Source: DIGJ01 sp041739345 (GTDB taxonomy: Bacteria > Bacillota > Clostridia > Lachnospirales > Lachnospiraceae). Taken from it: a DNA stretch of 64,000 nt. Both the position numbers and the translations under genes were made by a program. Positions 1 to 9,732 of this stretch are shown here, piece by piece (positions within the stretch are counted from its first letter, which is position 1; the number at the start of each line of letters is the position of its first letter). The DNA is taken from positions 168,273 through 232,272 of the forward strand of contig JBGSNZ010000002.1 of assembly GCA_041739345.1 (NCBI GenBank), given 5' to 3'. The notes below the pieces were generated by a model. It did no database searches, was not told the DNA's origin, and saw only the letters and a program-made list of their open reading frames with translations.

Positions 1-58
1 AAATGCAAACAGTGGATTTGAATTTCATTTATATCCATTCGTTGGGGGAGTTAGTTGT

Positions 59-853
59 ATGGAGAGTATGCCTGTACAAGTGGAACCAATCGTTCCACTT
101 CCAATAGAAACTCCAATACCTGTTAGTACACCATTACCAGTAAATCAGACCAGTCCAGAAGTAGCACCTTGTCCAGTAGTGCCACCATGTCCTACATGCC
201 CAGAAGCAGTAATATGCCCAGTAGTGCCACCATGCCCTACATGCCCAGAAGCAGTAACATGTCCAGTCATAGCACCTTGTCCAGTAGTGCCACCTTGTCC
301 AATTTGTCCTACTTGTCCTATTTGCCCGGAGGAAAGACCATGTCCTACTTGTCCGGAAGTAGCACCAATTGTTTGCCCTTCTTGTCCAGACTGTCCAGAG
401 CAAAGACCTTGTCCGGTTTGTCCAGAATGTCCAGAACAACAAATATGTCCTACGTGCCCAACTTGCCCCGTATGTCCAGAGCAGAAAATAATTTATGAGA
501 AGGAAACGGAGTATGTGGCAGTTCCATTTCCTGTCCCAATAACAACAGAACCAAAAGCCCCAGTTTGTGAAGAATGCTTCATCAAGCCTGGTTTTATAGC
601 AGGCAGTGTCTTTGCCTGTGATTGCTGTAGAAATCATGAGTGGGATATTATGCTTTATCAAATGGAAGATGGTAAAAGAAGACTTATTTACTGTATCACG
701 ATAAGCCATTTGGGATGTTTTAAATTTGAAGTAGATTATGATTGTTCTTATATACTAAAAATATGTCCAGCAAGAAGAAATTGTTGCTCACCTGTTTGTA
801 AACCAAAAGTTGCATTTCAAAATATTGGAGTAGCTAATTTTATGATTGAATAA
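59..853 (+). CDS. Cys-Pro repeat protein, function unknown
   Basis: The N-terminal half is a low-complexity run of Pro-rich units dominated by CPxCP and CPVVPPCPTCPE repeats (about residues 36-145). A more ordinary Cys-containing domain of about 90 residues follows (CEECF, CDCC, CPARRNCC). Translation from 59 follows a GGGGGAG at 43-49. The same frame is open back to base 2, so the gene may begin before the window and be 5' partial. There is no signal peptide from this start. A regular Cys ladder suggests a disulfide-crosslinked or metal-binding surface or spore-coat-like protein, but that is inference. A terminator follows at once. Confidence 0.75.
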   Translation: MESMPVQVEPIVPLPIETPIPVSTPLPVNQTSPEVAPCPVVPPCPTCPEAVICPVVPPCPTCPEAVTCPVIAPCPVVPPCPICPTCPICPEERPCPTCPEVAPIVCPSCPDCPEQRPCPVCPECPEQQICPTCPTCPVCPEQKIIYEKETEYVAVPFPVPITTEPKAPVCEECFIKPGFIAGSVFACDCCRNHEWDIMLYQMEDGKRRLIYCITISHLGCFKFEVDYDCSYILKICPARRNCCSPVCKPKVAFQNIGVANFMIE

Positions 854-887
854 AATAGGAAGATAAAGTGAAATTAGTCGGTCTCTA

Positions 888-932
888 AAAAACCATCAAC
901 TTTCAATAATAATTGATAGTTGATGGTTTTTC
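888..932 (+). terminator. Rho-independent terminator
   Basis: An inverted repeat with 14-bp arms (AAAAACCATCAACT at 888-901, AGTTGATGGTTTTT at 918-931) ends in a T run. It lies 35 bp after the stop of the Cys-Pro repeat gene. The A/T flanks make it potentially bidirectional. Confidence 0.85.
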
Positions 933-1073
933 TACGTTCTTAACGGTAACTTAACTCCAAAGGATTAAGCTGATTTTAAATTTAAATATAGTACTGGCAT
1001 TTTATGAAGCTTCATTTAGTATGATAGCTTATAAGCGAGTGATTAGATTATCGCAGAATATAATAAAAGTGAG

Positions 1074-2450
1074 ATGAAGCTAATGTATCAAAAGACGAAT
1101 AGAATACAAATGAGAAATGTGTTTTATCAAGAAGTAAACGAAACAATGAGATATGTAAATCCTTCTGACATTAGTATACCAGAAGGTTATGCAATTGAGG
1201 TTTTCGCACAACAATTAGATTCACCAAACAGCATGCTTTTTGATGAAAGCGGGAATCTGATTATCGCTGAATCAGGTTACACATCGGGTAATCCAAAAGT
1301 GTTACGATTGATTAATGGTCGTTTTGAGATAATAGCAGAGCAATTTAATCTTCCGATAACTGGAATCAATTATTTTAATGGAATCATCTACGTATCCCAT
1401 AGGGGCGTAGTCAGTACAATTAACCAAAATAGGGAAAGGCAGAATATTATAGCCGGATTACCCAGCAATGGGGATTATTATAATAGCAGAGTAGTAATTG
1501 GTTATGATAATAAATTGTATTTTGGACAAGGGACAGCTACGAATTCTGGGGTTGTGGGCGTAGATAATGAATGGGTGGTCACATACCCATTATCATGCGA
1601 TTATCCAGGTGATTACATCCTACTGAACGGGCAAAACTTTGAAACTAATAATATTCTAACAAAAGGTGGGCCAAAGGAAACCGTCTATACTGGAGCTTTT
1701 TCTCCCTATGGTGTACCAAATGCGCTATATGAAGTTAGAAAAGGACTTGTAAAAGCATCGGGTAGTATATTAAGAGCAAACCTTGATGGCACAAATCTTG
1801 AACTTTACGCATGGGGTTTTCGAAATCCTTCCTATATGAAATTTGATGAGTCAAATCGTTTATTTGTATCGAATAATGGTTACGAAGTCAGAGGCAGCAG
1901 ACCGATAGCAAATGCTCTTGACGAGTTCTTCCTTGTATCTCCTGGAGTGTGGCATGGATGGCCGGATTATAGTGGTGGAGAACCGGTTACTTTACCAAAA
2001 TTCAGACCTGATGGCGGGGTGCAACCTGAATTTTTAATAAAACAACATCCAAATCCAGCTCCAAAGCCTTTTACAACATTTCCTTCGCATTCAGGTATTA
2101 TGGGCTTTGATTTTAATTACAATGAAACCTTTGGGCCTTATGGTGATGTGTATATTGCTGAATATGGTATTAGTAGATATATTCCAAATCAAAATATGTT
2201 ACAATATATAGGTACTGGACACCGAATATCAAAAATAGATATAAAAACGGGTGAAGTCAGTACTTTTGCAATCAATAAATCTGGTTTACCGTCATCCATA
2301 ACGTCGGAAGGTGGTTTTGAAAGACCTTCCGATGTTATATTTGGTCCGGATGGAGCGATGTATATATTAGATTTAGGATCGAATATCCGTAACGATCCGA
2401 ATAATATCGTGCCTAAAACAGGAGTAATATGGAGAATATACAAAATTTAA
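1074..2450 (+). CDS. PQQ-dependent sugar (sorbosone) dehydrogenase-like beta-propeller
   Basis: The 458-residue product has the glucose/sorbosone dehydrogenase-type pattern. It opens with IPEGYAIEVFAQQLDSPNSM, then repeated blade motifs such as FDESGNLIIAESGY, the AWGFRNPSYMKFDES segment typical of the family, and a closing FGPDGAMYILDLG blade. No signal peptide or membrane anchor is visible, although relatives are often exported. Whether it binds PQQ or is a catalytically different NHL-type propeller cannot be decided here. It appears to be a single-gene unit between two terminators. Confidence 0.75.
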   Translation: MKLMYQKTNRIQMRNVFYQEVNETMRYVNPSDISIPEGYAIEVFAQQLDSPNSMLFDESGNLIIAESGYTSGNPKVLRLINGRFEIIAEQFNLPITGINYFNGIIYVSHRGVVSTINQNRERQNIIAGLPSNGDYYNSRVVIGYDNKLYFGQGTATNSGVVGVDNEWVVTYPLSCDYPGDYILLNGQNFETNNILTKGGPKETVYTGAFSPYGVPNALYEVRKGLVKASGSILRANLDGTNLELYAWGFRNPSYMKFDESNRLFVSNNGYEVRGSRPIANALDEFFLVSPGVWHGWPDYSGGEPVTLPKFRPDGGVQPEFLIKQHPNPAPKPFTTFPSHSGIMGFDFNYNETFGPYGDVYIAEYGISRYIPNQNMLQYIGTGHRISKIDIKTGEVSTFAINKSGLPSSITSEGGFERPSDVIFGPDGAMYILDLGSNIRNDPNNIVPKTGVIWRIYKI

Positions 2451-2514
2451 GGAATCGTTATTTGGATAGTAAGTAACCACAGAAGAACGGATTAATAATA
2501 GTATATAAATATAT

Positions 2515-2560
2515 AGGAACGGATATTGTATCAATATAGGATACTATGTCCGTTCCTTTG
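2515..2560 (+). terminator. Probable terminator
   Basis: Arms AGGAACGGA (2515-2523) and TCCGTTCCT (2549-2557) flank an AT-rich loop and are followed by a short T run. It lies between the convergent propeller gene and tetR-like gene and could serve both. Confidence 0.55.
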
Positions 2561-2601
2561 TATTGGCATGGATAGCGACCAAAAGAGTACGTACTAGTAC
2601 A

Positions 2602-3177
2602 CTATAGGGAAGGCGGATTTAAGTAGACATTAGCACTTAAAAGTAGCGTCTGAGTTAAACTCGTTAAAGAAGCAATGGATTCCTTAAAACCAAGTTCTAG
2701 CCAGTATTCTAATATTGCAACCATTCCTCCGGCTATAAAGTGAATCACGTATGGTTCCATGCCTGTTTGCCGATTGATATCTCCTTTTGAAAAAAGTAAA
2801 TACATACGTACGGAATCTGCATATTCTATGTATTTTTTCGTTAAAAGATAGAATAAATTATCCCGGTGCAGATACGTAAGCAGCTGTTTTTCTTTGGCCC
2901 AGTATTCATAGTATTGGGTAAATATTTCAAAAGGTTCCATAGTCTCAATATCGAATTCGCTGCGAAAGGATTCAAATAAATGATCCAAGATATAGTGCAA
3001 AACATCTTCTTTGGTTTCAAAATTCCGGTAAAAGGTCTTACGTACAAGCTGTGCTTCCTGACAAATCTGTGTGACGGTGATTTCTTGAAAAGAATGTGTT
3101 TCTAATAAGCGGATTACGGAATCCACAATCCAATTTTGTGATTGCATGGCAATACTACTCGTTTGTTTTTTATACAT
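2602..3177 (-). CDS. TetR/AcrR family transcriptional regulator
   Basis: An N-terminal TetR helix-turn-helix is clear: VDSVIRLLETHSFQEITVTQ, then ICQEAQLVRKTFYRNFETKEDV. A helical ligand domain follows. The ATG at 3177 (MYKKQTSS) was chosen; an AAGGAG lies upstream but at long spacing, and the frame stays open to 3219. The gene is divergent from an ABC exporter, and the region between them holds a near-perfect palindrome. It is therefore very likely the local repressor of that exporter and of itself. Ligand unknown. Confidence 0.88.
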   Translation of the reverse strand: MYKKQTSSIAMQSQNWIVDSVIRLLETHSFQEITVTQICQEAQLVRKTFYRNFETKEDVLHYILDHLFESFRSEFDIETMEPFEIFTQYYEYWAKEKQLLTYLHRDNLFYLLTKKYIEYADSVRMYLLFSKGDINRQTGMEPYVIHFIAGGMVAILEYWLELGFKESIASLTSLTQTLLLSANVYLNPPSL

Positions 3178-3251
3178 AGTGACACAAATTCTCCTTTTTG
3201 TGTAAGTTAGAAAAGACATCTTGTATTTTCTTATTCTCTAATATACTATTA

Positions 3252-3285
3252 TTTTGCATATGTCACAAGTGTGACATATGCAAAA
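3252..3285. promoter_or_regulatory. 34-bp palindromic operator, probable TetR binding site
   Basis: Perfect 16-bp arms, TTTTGCATATGTCACA and its exact reverse complement, surround a 2-bp centre (AG at 3268-3269). The site lies in the divergent gap between the TetR-type regulator and the ABC transporter genes, as expected for an autoregulated TetR operator. Confidence 0.85.
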
Positions 3286-3359
3286 TTTCGAACCAATCAT
3301 GATATTCCATAGAAAAATTTTAATATAGTATGCAAAAGAAAGTAGGAAGTGAGAACGGC

Positions 3360-4061
3360 ATGAGTTATGTAAAAATCGTAGAAGAAATCAAACGATATCA
3401 TATGGGTGAAAGTACAATCGTTGCTAATAATGGGATTAATTTTGAAATTGAACAAGGTGAATTTGCCATTATATTAGGGCCGAGCGGAGCAGGTAAGTCA
3501 ACGGTTTTAAATATTCTAGGTGGTATGGATTTACCAGATGAGGGACAAGTATTTGTAGATGGTGTTGATATTGCAAGCTTTTCCGCAAAAAAATTAATCA
3601 AATACCGACGGGAAGATGTTGGATTCGTATTTCAGTTTTATAACCTGGTACCTAATTTGACCGCGAAAGAAAATGTAGAACTGGCAACACAGATTTCTCC
3701 AAATGCATTGGATGTCGATCAAGTATTGGACGACTTAGGACTTAGTGATCGAAAACTTAACTTTCCAGCACAACTGTCAGGTGGAGAGCAGCAGCGTGTT
3801 GCTATTGCTAGAGCATTGGCGAAAAATCCAAAATTACTGCTTTGTGATGAGCCAACGGGTGCATTGGATTACGAAACAGGAAAGCAGATATTAAAATTAC
3901 TACAAGATACATGCAAAAATACAGGAACTACAGTTATTGTTATTACACATAATACTGCGATTGCGCCAATGGCTGACCGAGTGATTCACATACACAATGC
4001 AAAGGTTCGAAATGTCGAATTCAATGAATCCCCAATGCATGTGGAACAAATCGAATGGTAG
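3360..4061 (+). CDS. ABC transporter ATP-binding protein (MacB/LolD type)
   Basis: All ABC ATPase motifs are present: Walker A GPSGAGKST, Q-loop VFQFYNLVPNLT, signature LSGGEQQR, Walker B LLLCDEPTGALD and the H-loop VITHN. The length (about 233 aa) is typical of the MacB/LolD class that pairs with FtsX-fold permeases. The ATG at 3360 (MSYVK) is preferred; an in-frame ATG at 3330 exists but lacks an upstream ribosome site. It sits 13 bp before the permease gene and next to the TetR palindrome, so it is probably induced by the TetR ligand. Confidence 0.92.
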   Translation: MSYVKIVEEIKRYHMGESTIVANNGINFEIEQGEFAIILGPSGAGKSTVLNILGGMDLPDEGQVFVDGVDIASFSAKKLIKYRREDVGFVFQFYNLVPNLTAKENVELATQISPNALDVDQVLDDLGLSDRKLNFPAQLSGGEQQRVAIARALAKNPKLLLCDEPTGALDYETGKQILKLLQDTCKNTGTTVIVITHNTAIAPMADRVIHIHNAKVRNVEFNESPMHVEQIEW

Positions 4062-4074
4062 ATTGGAGTAACGA

Positions 4075-7000
4075 ATGAGAAAGAAAAAAGCATTACGTAA
4101 GTTTATCTTTCAGGAAATACTTACTTCAAAAGCAAGATTTATTTCAATTACCTTATTGATTCTCATTGGAGTATCCTTTTTCTCTGCTTTAAATGCTTCC
4201 GGTCCGGATATGTTAAAAACAGCGGCACTCTTTTTTGATAATCAAAATCTGATGGATATCCATGTAGTGTCAACTATGGGATTAGAAAAAGAGGACATAG
4301 AAATACTAAAAAGTCATGCAGATGTGGAACGAATGGAAGCCGGATACAGTAAAGATGTTATAACCAAAAAGGAAAATAAACTATTAAAAATTTATTCCTA
4401 TGATGATACGAACACATTAAACCAATTTGCAGTAAAGGCAGGACGCTTACCTGAAAAACCTGGCGAAATCGCATTATTGGGTAGTGATGGAATCAAGTCT
4501 TTATATCAGATGGGCGATACCGTAACGTTTATTTCTGAAAGTGAAGACTCTGATTTGTCAAAGCAGCTGAAAAGAACCAGTTACATGCTAGTTGGTTATG
4601 TAACAAGTCCAATGTATGTAAGTGAAAAGCAGCTTGGTAGTAGTTCCATTGGGAAGGGTACTCTGGATGGGTATGGCGTGATTTTTACCGATGATTTTAA
4701 TCTATCGGTTTATACCGATGTCTATATGACGTTTGAAAGCCTTAAGGGAGTTGATCCTTATAGTGATTCCTACAAAGATAAAATAAAAGAATACCAAGAC
4801 GAAATAGAGGATTCCTTTGAGAATCGTGCCGTAATCCGACTAAAGGATATAAAAGCAGATGCAACCAAGGAATTAATCGATGCGAAAACAAAGGTAGCAG
4901 ACGGAAAAAAAGAGTTAACGGATGGACTTAAGAAACTAAATGATGCCAATGAAAAAATACAAGATGGCAAAAAGCAGATTAAAAAAGCAGAAAGTAAGTT
5001 GGCAGATGCAAAGAAACAGCTAGTAAAAGGGCAGGTTGAATATGATACCAATAAGGCCACTTTCGAAAAAAAGATGGCGGATGCAAAATCACAATTAGAT
5101 ACGGCAGCAGCTAGGTTGAAAAAAGAACAACAAACATTAACTGAACATAATGAAAAAGTGAAACAAGGAAAACTAGAGGTATCGAACGGTCTAACTCAAA
5201 TTACTGAACAAGAGAAAACTCTTACGGAGCAAAAAAAGCAATTGTTAGAGCTCTTAGAAGAAACAAAGAAAGTAATATCTGTTCCAACTTCTCACATCAC
5301 AAATGAGCAAAAAAGTGCCTTAATTCAGGCAGGGAGTGGCATTTCAACAGGAGATAATCAAACGCTTGGAGATTTGTGGACGTCGTATTTTAAAGGCGAA
5401 ACAAGTGGAAATACCCTAGAAGAAACACTAGAGGCTGTTATTACCCAGGTGGAAAATGGATTAAAAACGATTTCTGATACAAAAAAACAATTATCCCTAC
5501 AACTGGATGAATTAAATAACAACCAGATACAGTTAGATAATGCGCAAAAGACCTTAACTATGGGTTCCAAGGAACTGAGTGCAAAAAAGCAAACATATGA
5601 AACAGGAAAAGCCGATGGATACACCCAATTGTCTGTAGCAAAAAAGCAGTTAAATGAAGGTTGGTCGGAGTATAAAGAGGGCATTTCAACCCTTGAAACA
5701 GAAAAGAAAAAGCTTAACGATGCAGAGCAAAAATATAAAGATGGTTTGAACGAATATAATGATCAGAAAGTGGATGCAAACAAAGAGCTTGATGATGCCG
5801 AAGAAAAAATTGCAGACGGAGAAAAAGCATTGAAAGAGTTAGAAACACCAGTCTACTATGCATTTTCAAGAGATGATAACGCAGGCTATACAGAATATGC
5901 AGACAATGCAAAGCGCCTCGCCTCGTTATCTTTGGTATTTCCATTATTTTTCTTTGCCATAGCAGCTTTAGTCAGTCTAACTACGATTACACGTATGATT
6001 GAGGAACAAAGAGTACAGATTGGAACATTAAAAGCACAGGGCTATACAAACTTTGAAATCTCACTAAAATACTATGTTTATGCACTTGGTGCAAGTATTT
6101 TGGGAACAACACTAGGATTATTATTGGGTTTTTATGGCATACCAAGAATTATTATCAATGCGTATGGTTCTATGTATGATTTTCCAAACCGGGTGTTGGT
6201 TCCGTACTTATCATCGGGAGTATTCTCTTATGTAATCGCTGTATTTTGTACTGGAGTTACAGCATGGGCTGTCTTGCGGCAGGATTTAAAGAGTTCGCCC
6301 GCTGTTTTGATGCGTCCCAAAGCACCAAAACTTGGAAAACGCATTTTGTTAGAACGACTACCTTTTATATGGAATCGACTTAATTTTATCGAGAAAGTAA
6401 CTATGCGTAATTTATTCCGTTATAAACAGCGTATGCTGATGACAGTATTTGGAATCGCTGGCTGTATGGGGTTAATGATGACAGGGTTTGGACTAAATGA
6501 TTCGATATCGGATATATCGGATTTACAATATCAAGATATACTACGCTATCAGGCACTTGTGGTATTTGATGAAGATGCGACGAAAGAAGATTTAATAGAA
6601 GCAGAAGAGGGAATTGCCAATACAAGCGGAATTAAAGAGCACCTATTGGTACATGAAGAACAATTTGAAGTAAAAAAATCAGGTGTGAATACACAGCAGG
6701 TTCTCGTACTCATACCGAAAGAGATGGAAAAATTTTCACAGTTTGTAAGTCTTCGCAACCGTATCGGTAACCAATCCTATGGTATTTTAGATGAAGGAGC
6801 TGTTATTACAGAAAAACTAGCCGATTTATTTGGAATAAAAATAGGCGATACGATTACCATAACGGATTCTGATAATCAACAGTTTAAAATACCGGTTGCC
6901 AAAATCTCAGAAAATTATGCAGGACATTATATTTATATGTCACCACGCACCTATCAAAAATATGTTCATCAAACACATATTAACTATAACGGTGCATTGC

Positions 7001-7527
7001 TTCGCTATCATCAGGATAAAGCTTGGGAAGAAAAACTAACGAATGCTCTCAACCAGTATAGTGGCGTTCTAGCCGTTTCCTTTAATTCTTCGATGATAGA
7101 AATGTTTGAAGATTCAATGGGAAGCTTAAATATGGTAGTGGTAGTACTTATAATATGCGCCGCAGTGCTTGCCTTTGTCGTATTATATAACTTAACAAAT
7201 ATTAATGTATCAGAACGAATAAGGGAACTTTCTACGATTAAAGTATTAGGATTCTACGATAACGAAGTAACGATGTATATCTATCGTGAAAATGTCATCT
7301 TATCCTTATTCGGTATTATTTTTGGAAGCTTTGTAGGTAAATTTCTTCATTATTTTGTGTTAAATACCGCTTCCATGGATAATATGATGTTTAGTTACCG
7401 TTTACATGTGCACAGCTATGTATTTGCCGGGATATTGACCTTGCTTTTCTCTTCCATGGTAATGTGGGTAATGCATAATAAATTAAAGCATGTAGATATG
7501 ATTGAAGCCTTGAAATCGAATGAATAA
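4075..7527 (+). CDS. FtsX-like ABC permease with large coiled-coil extracytoplasmic domain
   Basis: The 1150-residue product has one N-terminal TM helix (about residues 20-40), an external domain, and a long heptad-rich Lys/Glu/Gln segment (about 230-600). Two FtsX-type TM bundles follow (about 625-760 and 790-1140), the second ending FSSMVMWVMHNKLKHVDMIE. The repeated GKKELTDGLKKLNDA-type units predict an extended coiled coil, as in clostridial FtsX/MacB permeases and YhgE-like proteins. With the upstream ATPase it should form a mechanotransmission exporter rather than a classical channel. Substrate unknown; drugs, peptides or envelope components are possible. Confidence 0.9.
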   Translation: MRKKKALRKFIFQEILTSKARFISITLLILIGVSFFSALNASGPDMLKTAALFFDNQNLMDIHVVSTMGLEKEDIEILKSHADVERMEAGYSKDVITKKENKLLKIYSYDDTNTLNQFAVKAGRLPEKPGEIALLGSDGIKSLYQMGDTVTFISESEDSDLSKQLKRTSYMLVGYVTSPMYVSEKQLGSSSIGKGTLDGYGVIFTDDFNLSVYTDVYMTFESLKGVDPYSDSYKDKIKEYQDEIEDSFENRAVIRLKDIKADATKELIDAKTKVADGKKELTDGLKKLNDANEKIQDGKKQIKKAESKLADAKKQLVKGQVEYDTNKATFEKKMADAKSQLDTAAARLKKEQQTLTEHNEKVKQGKLEVSNGLTQITEQEKTLTEQKKQLLELLEETKKVISVPTSHITNEQKSALIQAGSGISTGDNQTLGDLWTSYFKGETSGNTLEETLEAVITQVENGLKTISDTKKQLSLQLDELNNNQIQLDNAQKTLTMGSKELSAKKQTYETGKADGYTQLSVAKKQLNEGWSEYKEGISTLETEKKKLNDAEQKYKDGLNEYNDQKVDANKELDDAEEKIADGEKALKELETPVYYAFSRDDNAGYTEYADNAKRLASLSLVFPLFFFAIAALVSLTTITRMIEEQRVQIGTLKAQGYTNFEISLKYYVYALGASILGTTLGLLLGFYGIPRIIINAYGSMYDFPNRVLVPYLSSGVFSYVIAVFCTGVTAWAVLRQDLKSSPAVLMRPKAPKLGKRILLERLPFIWNRLNFIEKVTMRNLFRYKQRMLMTVFGIAGCMGLMMTGFGLNDSISDISDLQYQDILRYQALVVFDEDATKEDLIEAEEGIANTSGIKEHLLVHEEQFEVKKSGVNTQQVLVLIPKEMEKFSQFVSLRNRIGNQSYGILDEGAVITEKLADLFGIKIGDTITITDSDNQQFKIPVAKISENYAGHYIYMSPRTYQKYVHQTHINYNGALLRYHQDKAWEEKLTNALNQYSGVLAVSFNSSMIEMFEDSMGSLNMVVVVLIICAAVLAFVVLYNLTNINVSERIRELSTIKVLGFYDNEVTMYIYRENVILSLFGIIFGSFVGKFLHYFVLNTASMDNMMFSYRLHVHSYVFAGILTLLFSSMVMWVMHNKLKHVDMIEALKSNE

Positions 7528-7549
7528 TTGATATGGGAAATAAAATAAA

Positions 7550-7591
7550 AATGACACAATGCTTGCAAATGAGTATTGTGTCATTTTTTTT
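7550..7591 (+). terminator. Rho-independent terminator of the ABC operon
   Basis: Stem AATGACACAAT (7550-7560) pairs with ATTGTGTCATT (7574-7584) and is followed by TTTTTT, 23 bp after the permease stop codon. Confidence 0.92.
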
Positions 7592-7681
7592 ACACTCATA
7601 ATGTGATTATGTTACAGATAGTGTAGTTCTTTCATGATATAATAAGCTTATCAATCTACCTATGAGGAGGTACTTACCATA

Positions 7682-8083
7682 ATGAAAAACAGAACTATAT
7701 TAATATTATTTATGATTCTTATAATAACTACTTTAAGCGCATGTAGTGCTAAAAGTGATTCTTCTGCTTCTAGTTATACAAAAATAACTTCAAAAGAAGC
7801 AAAAGAAATGATGGATCAGGAGGATACGGTTACTATTTTAGATGTTCGGACAGAAGAAGAATTTATCAGTGGACATATTGAAGGAGCATTACTAATTCCT
7901 GATAACGAAATTTTAGAAAAAGCCGAAGAAACATTACCAGACAAATCTGCTACCATCTTGGTATATTGCCGTAGTGGACGAAGAAGTGCCCTATCTGCCG
8001 CAGATCTTGCTGAACTTGGCTACACAAATATATATGATTTTGGCGGTATCATTGATTGGGAATATGATATTGTGACGGAATAA
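7682..8083 (+). CDS. Rhodanese-domain lipoprotein
   Basis: The protein begins with a lipoprotein signal (MKNRTILILFMILIITTLSAC, with lipobox LSAC at residues 18-21). A single rhodanese domain of about 95 residues follows, with LDVRTEEEFISGHIEGA and the active-site loop CRSGRRS. It is probably a membrane-anchored sulfurtransferase on the outer face of the cytoplasmic membrane; the sulfur donor is unknown. A GGAGG lies 10 bp upstream of the ATG. It is a single gene, convergent with the FetAB-like pair. Confidence 0.88.
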   Translation: MKNRTILILFMILIITTLSACSAKSDSSASSYTKITSKEAKEMMDQEDTVTILDVRTEEEFISGHIEGALLIPDNEILEKAEETLPDKSATILVYCRSGRRSALSAADLAELGYTNIYDFGGIIDWEYDIVTE

Positions 8084-8092
8084 AATCAATGA

Positions 8093-8878
8093 TCAGTCAT
8101 TTATGATTAATTGACTTTGTTCATTAAAAAATGTTTTATATCCTAATTGCAAAAATAGAATTACCGTTAATGTGACACTACCAAGTATACCGAGCATAAT
8201 TGCAATTTGATATTCGATTGCCGTAATAGGCGAAGTTCCTGATAATATTTGTCCTGTCATCATGCCAGGTAAAAAGACAATTCCCATACCAACCATTGAA
8301 TTGATGGTTGGCAGGATTGCTGAATCAAAAGCATTATCTACAATTTGCTTTGATGCCGCTTTTGGTGTTGCGCCAAGCATTAGTGCGCCTTCAACTAAGC
8401 TTTTTTGAGTTTGCATACCATCCATCAAACGGCTGACACCTAAGGAAATACCGGTCATGGAATTTCCAATCAGCATTCCTGCAATCGGTATGAAATATCT
8501 TGCATCATACCAAGGTGAGATATGAACAACAATAAATAAAAAATAAAAAAGGCATGACACGGTACCAATAACCATAGAAAATCCAATGATTTGTTTTAGT
8601 TTGGGAGATAGTTTTGATTTGCTTCTTTTAATAATAGTGTAAACTGCGAATATCTCCATGATAACTAAGATAAAAATCGTATAGTAGGGCGACGATGTGT
8701 TGAAAAGGTATACTAAAATATACCCCGTAAGAATTAATTGAAGTGTCATTCTTACGGATGATATTAGTATTTCCTTTTCTCTTGGTATGCCTTTTAATTT
8801 AACAATCACCATTAAAATCAAAACAAATATATAAGCTGCAACCAGTTGCCATAACTGTAAATCTATTACACCATTCAT
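8093..8878 (-). CDS. fetB: FetB-type metal (iron) exporter permease
   Basis: The 261-residue membrane protein of the UPF0014/FetB family has about seven hydrophobic helices. It carries the family block PIAGMLIGNSMTGISLGVSR and the loop EGALMLGATPKAASKQIVDN. In E. coli FetAB exports iron and protects against peroxide stress. The gene lies 3 bp after the ATPase gene on the same strand, so they form one operon. The metal in this organism is not shown by sequence. Confidence 0.88.
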   Translation of the reverse strand: MNGVIDLQLWQLVAAYIFVLILMVIVKLKGIPREKEILISSVRMTLQLILTGYILVYLFNTSSPYYTIFILVIMEIFAVYTIIKRSKSKLSPKLKQIIGFSMVIGTVSCLFYFLFIVVHISPWYDARYFIPIAGMLIGNSMTGISLGVSRLMDGMQTQKSLVEGALMLGATPKAASKQIVDNAFDSAILPTINSMVGMGIVFLPGMMTGQILSGTSPITAIEYQIAIMLGILGSVTLTVILFLQLGYKTFFNEQSQLIIND

Positions 8879-8881
8879 CTG

Positions 8882-9520
8882 TTACACCTCCGTTTTATTT
8901 ATAACTTTACCTTGTTTGATTTCTATTATATTTTCAGAATAAGTCTGTGCTATTTTTTTGGAATGAGTAACCATAATTAAGGTTTTATTAAATTTCTTAG
9001 TATATAAAATCAATTCTTCAATGATAATTCGTTCGGTTTCTTCGTCAAGAGCTGAGGACGGTTCATCCAGTAAAAAAACATCAGGATCCAGCAGTATGAC
9101 TCTGCCTAAAGCAAGCCGTTGTTTCTCGCCGCCAGATAGTTTTTCACAGTTATCATTGAGATCTTTATTTAAGTGTACCATTTTTAAAATATTATGAAGT
9201 TGTTCATCTTCAACCATAGGCTTTTCTGCAAACTTTAAACCGATCAATAGGTTGTCACGAATAGTACCAGGGAAAATTGTAGGAAGCTGAGGAAGCATTA
9301 CGACATTACGCCTCAAATCCACTGAATTAATTGTATGAAGGGGAAGGTTGTTGTAAAAAATCTCTCCACTATCACAACTATTAAGTTTGTTTAAAAGACG
9401 CAAAAGAGTAGATTTTCCACTTCCACTTTCTCCAATAATGCACGTCACTTCATTTTTTTTAAAGCTAAGCTCATCAATATTAAGAATATGCTTATACGTA
9501 ACATTTTTAAGTGTAAACAA
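8882..9520 (-). CDS. fetA: FetA-type ABC ATPase of metal exporter
   Basis: The 212-aa ABC ATPase has Walker A GESGSGKST, signature LSGGEKQR, Walker B VFLLDEPSSALD and a switch histidine in MVTHS. The short length and the fetB partner directly downstream identify it as the FetA component. An AGGAGGAATTATT leader precedes the ATG. About 270 bp of AT-rich DNA separate it from the next feature, and I see no clear operator there. Confidence 0.88.
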   Translation of the reverse strand: MFTLKNVTYKHILNIDELSFKKNEVTCIIGESGSGKSTLLRLLNKLNSCDSGEIFYNNLPLHTINSVDLRRNVVMLPQLPTIFPGTIRDNLLIGLKFAEKPMVEDEQLHNILKMVHLNKDLNDNCEKLSGGEKQRLALGRVILLDPDVFLLDEPSSALDEETERIIIEELILYTKKFNKTLIMVTHSKKIAQTYSENIIEIKQGKVINKTEV

Positions 9521-9732
9521 TAATAATTCCTCCTCTTCATTTTATTTCTTTAAAATTCAAGTTCTCATTAATATAATTATAATACCAACATATTTTTTCT
9601 GCGATTGACTCTTTTTACGAAAATAGGTAAAATATGAATTATAATATCGATAAAAGTGTAACACGATAATGAAAATTACACAAATAATTTAGAGTGCCTT
9701 ATTTCCGGGAACGTATTACATAATAGCAGCAT

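Noticed and set aside
134..709. Long antisense frame opposite the Cys-Pro repeat gene
   Set aside because: It is rich in Trp and Arg, the expected mirror of CPxCP codons, with no ribosome site.
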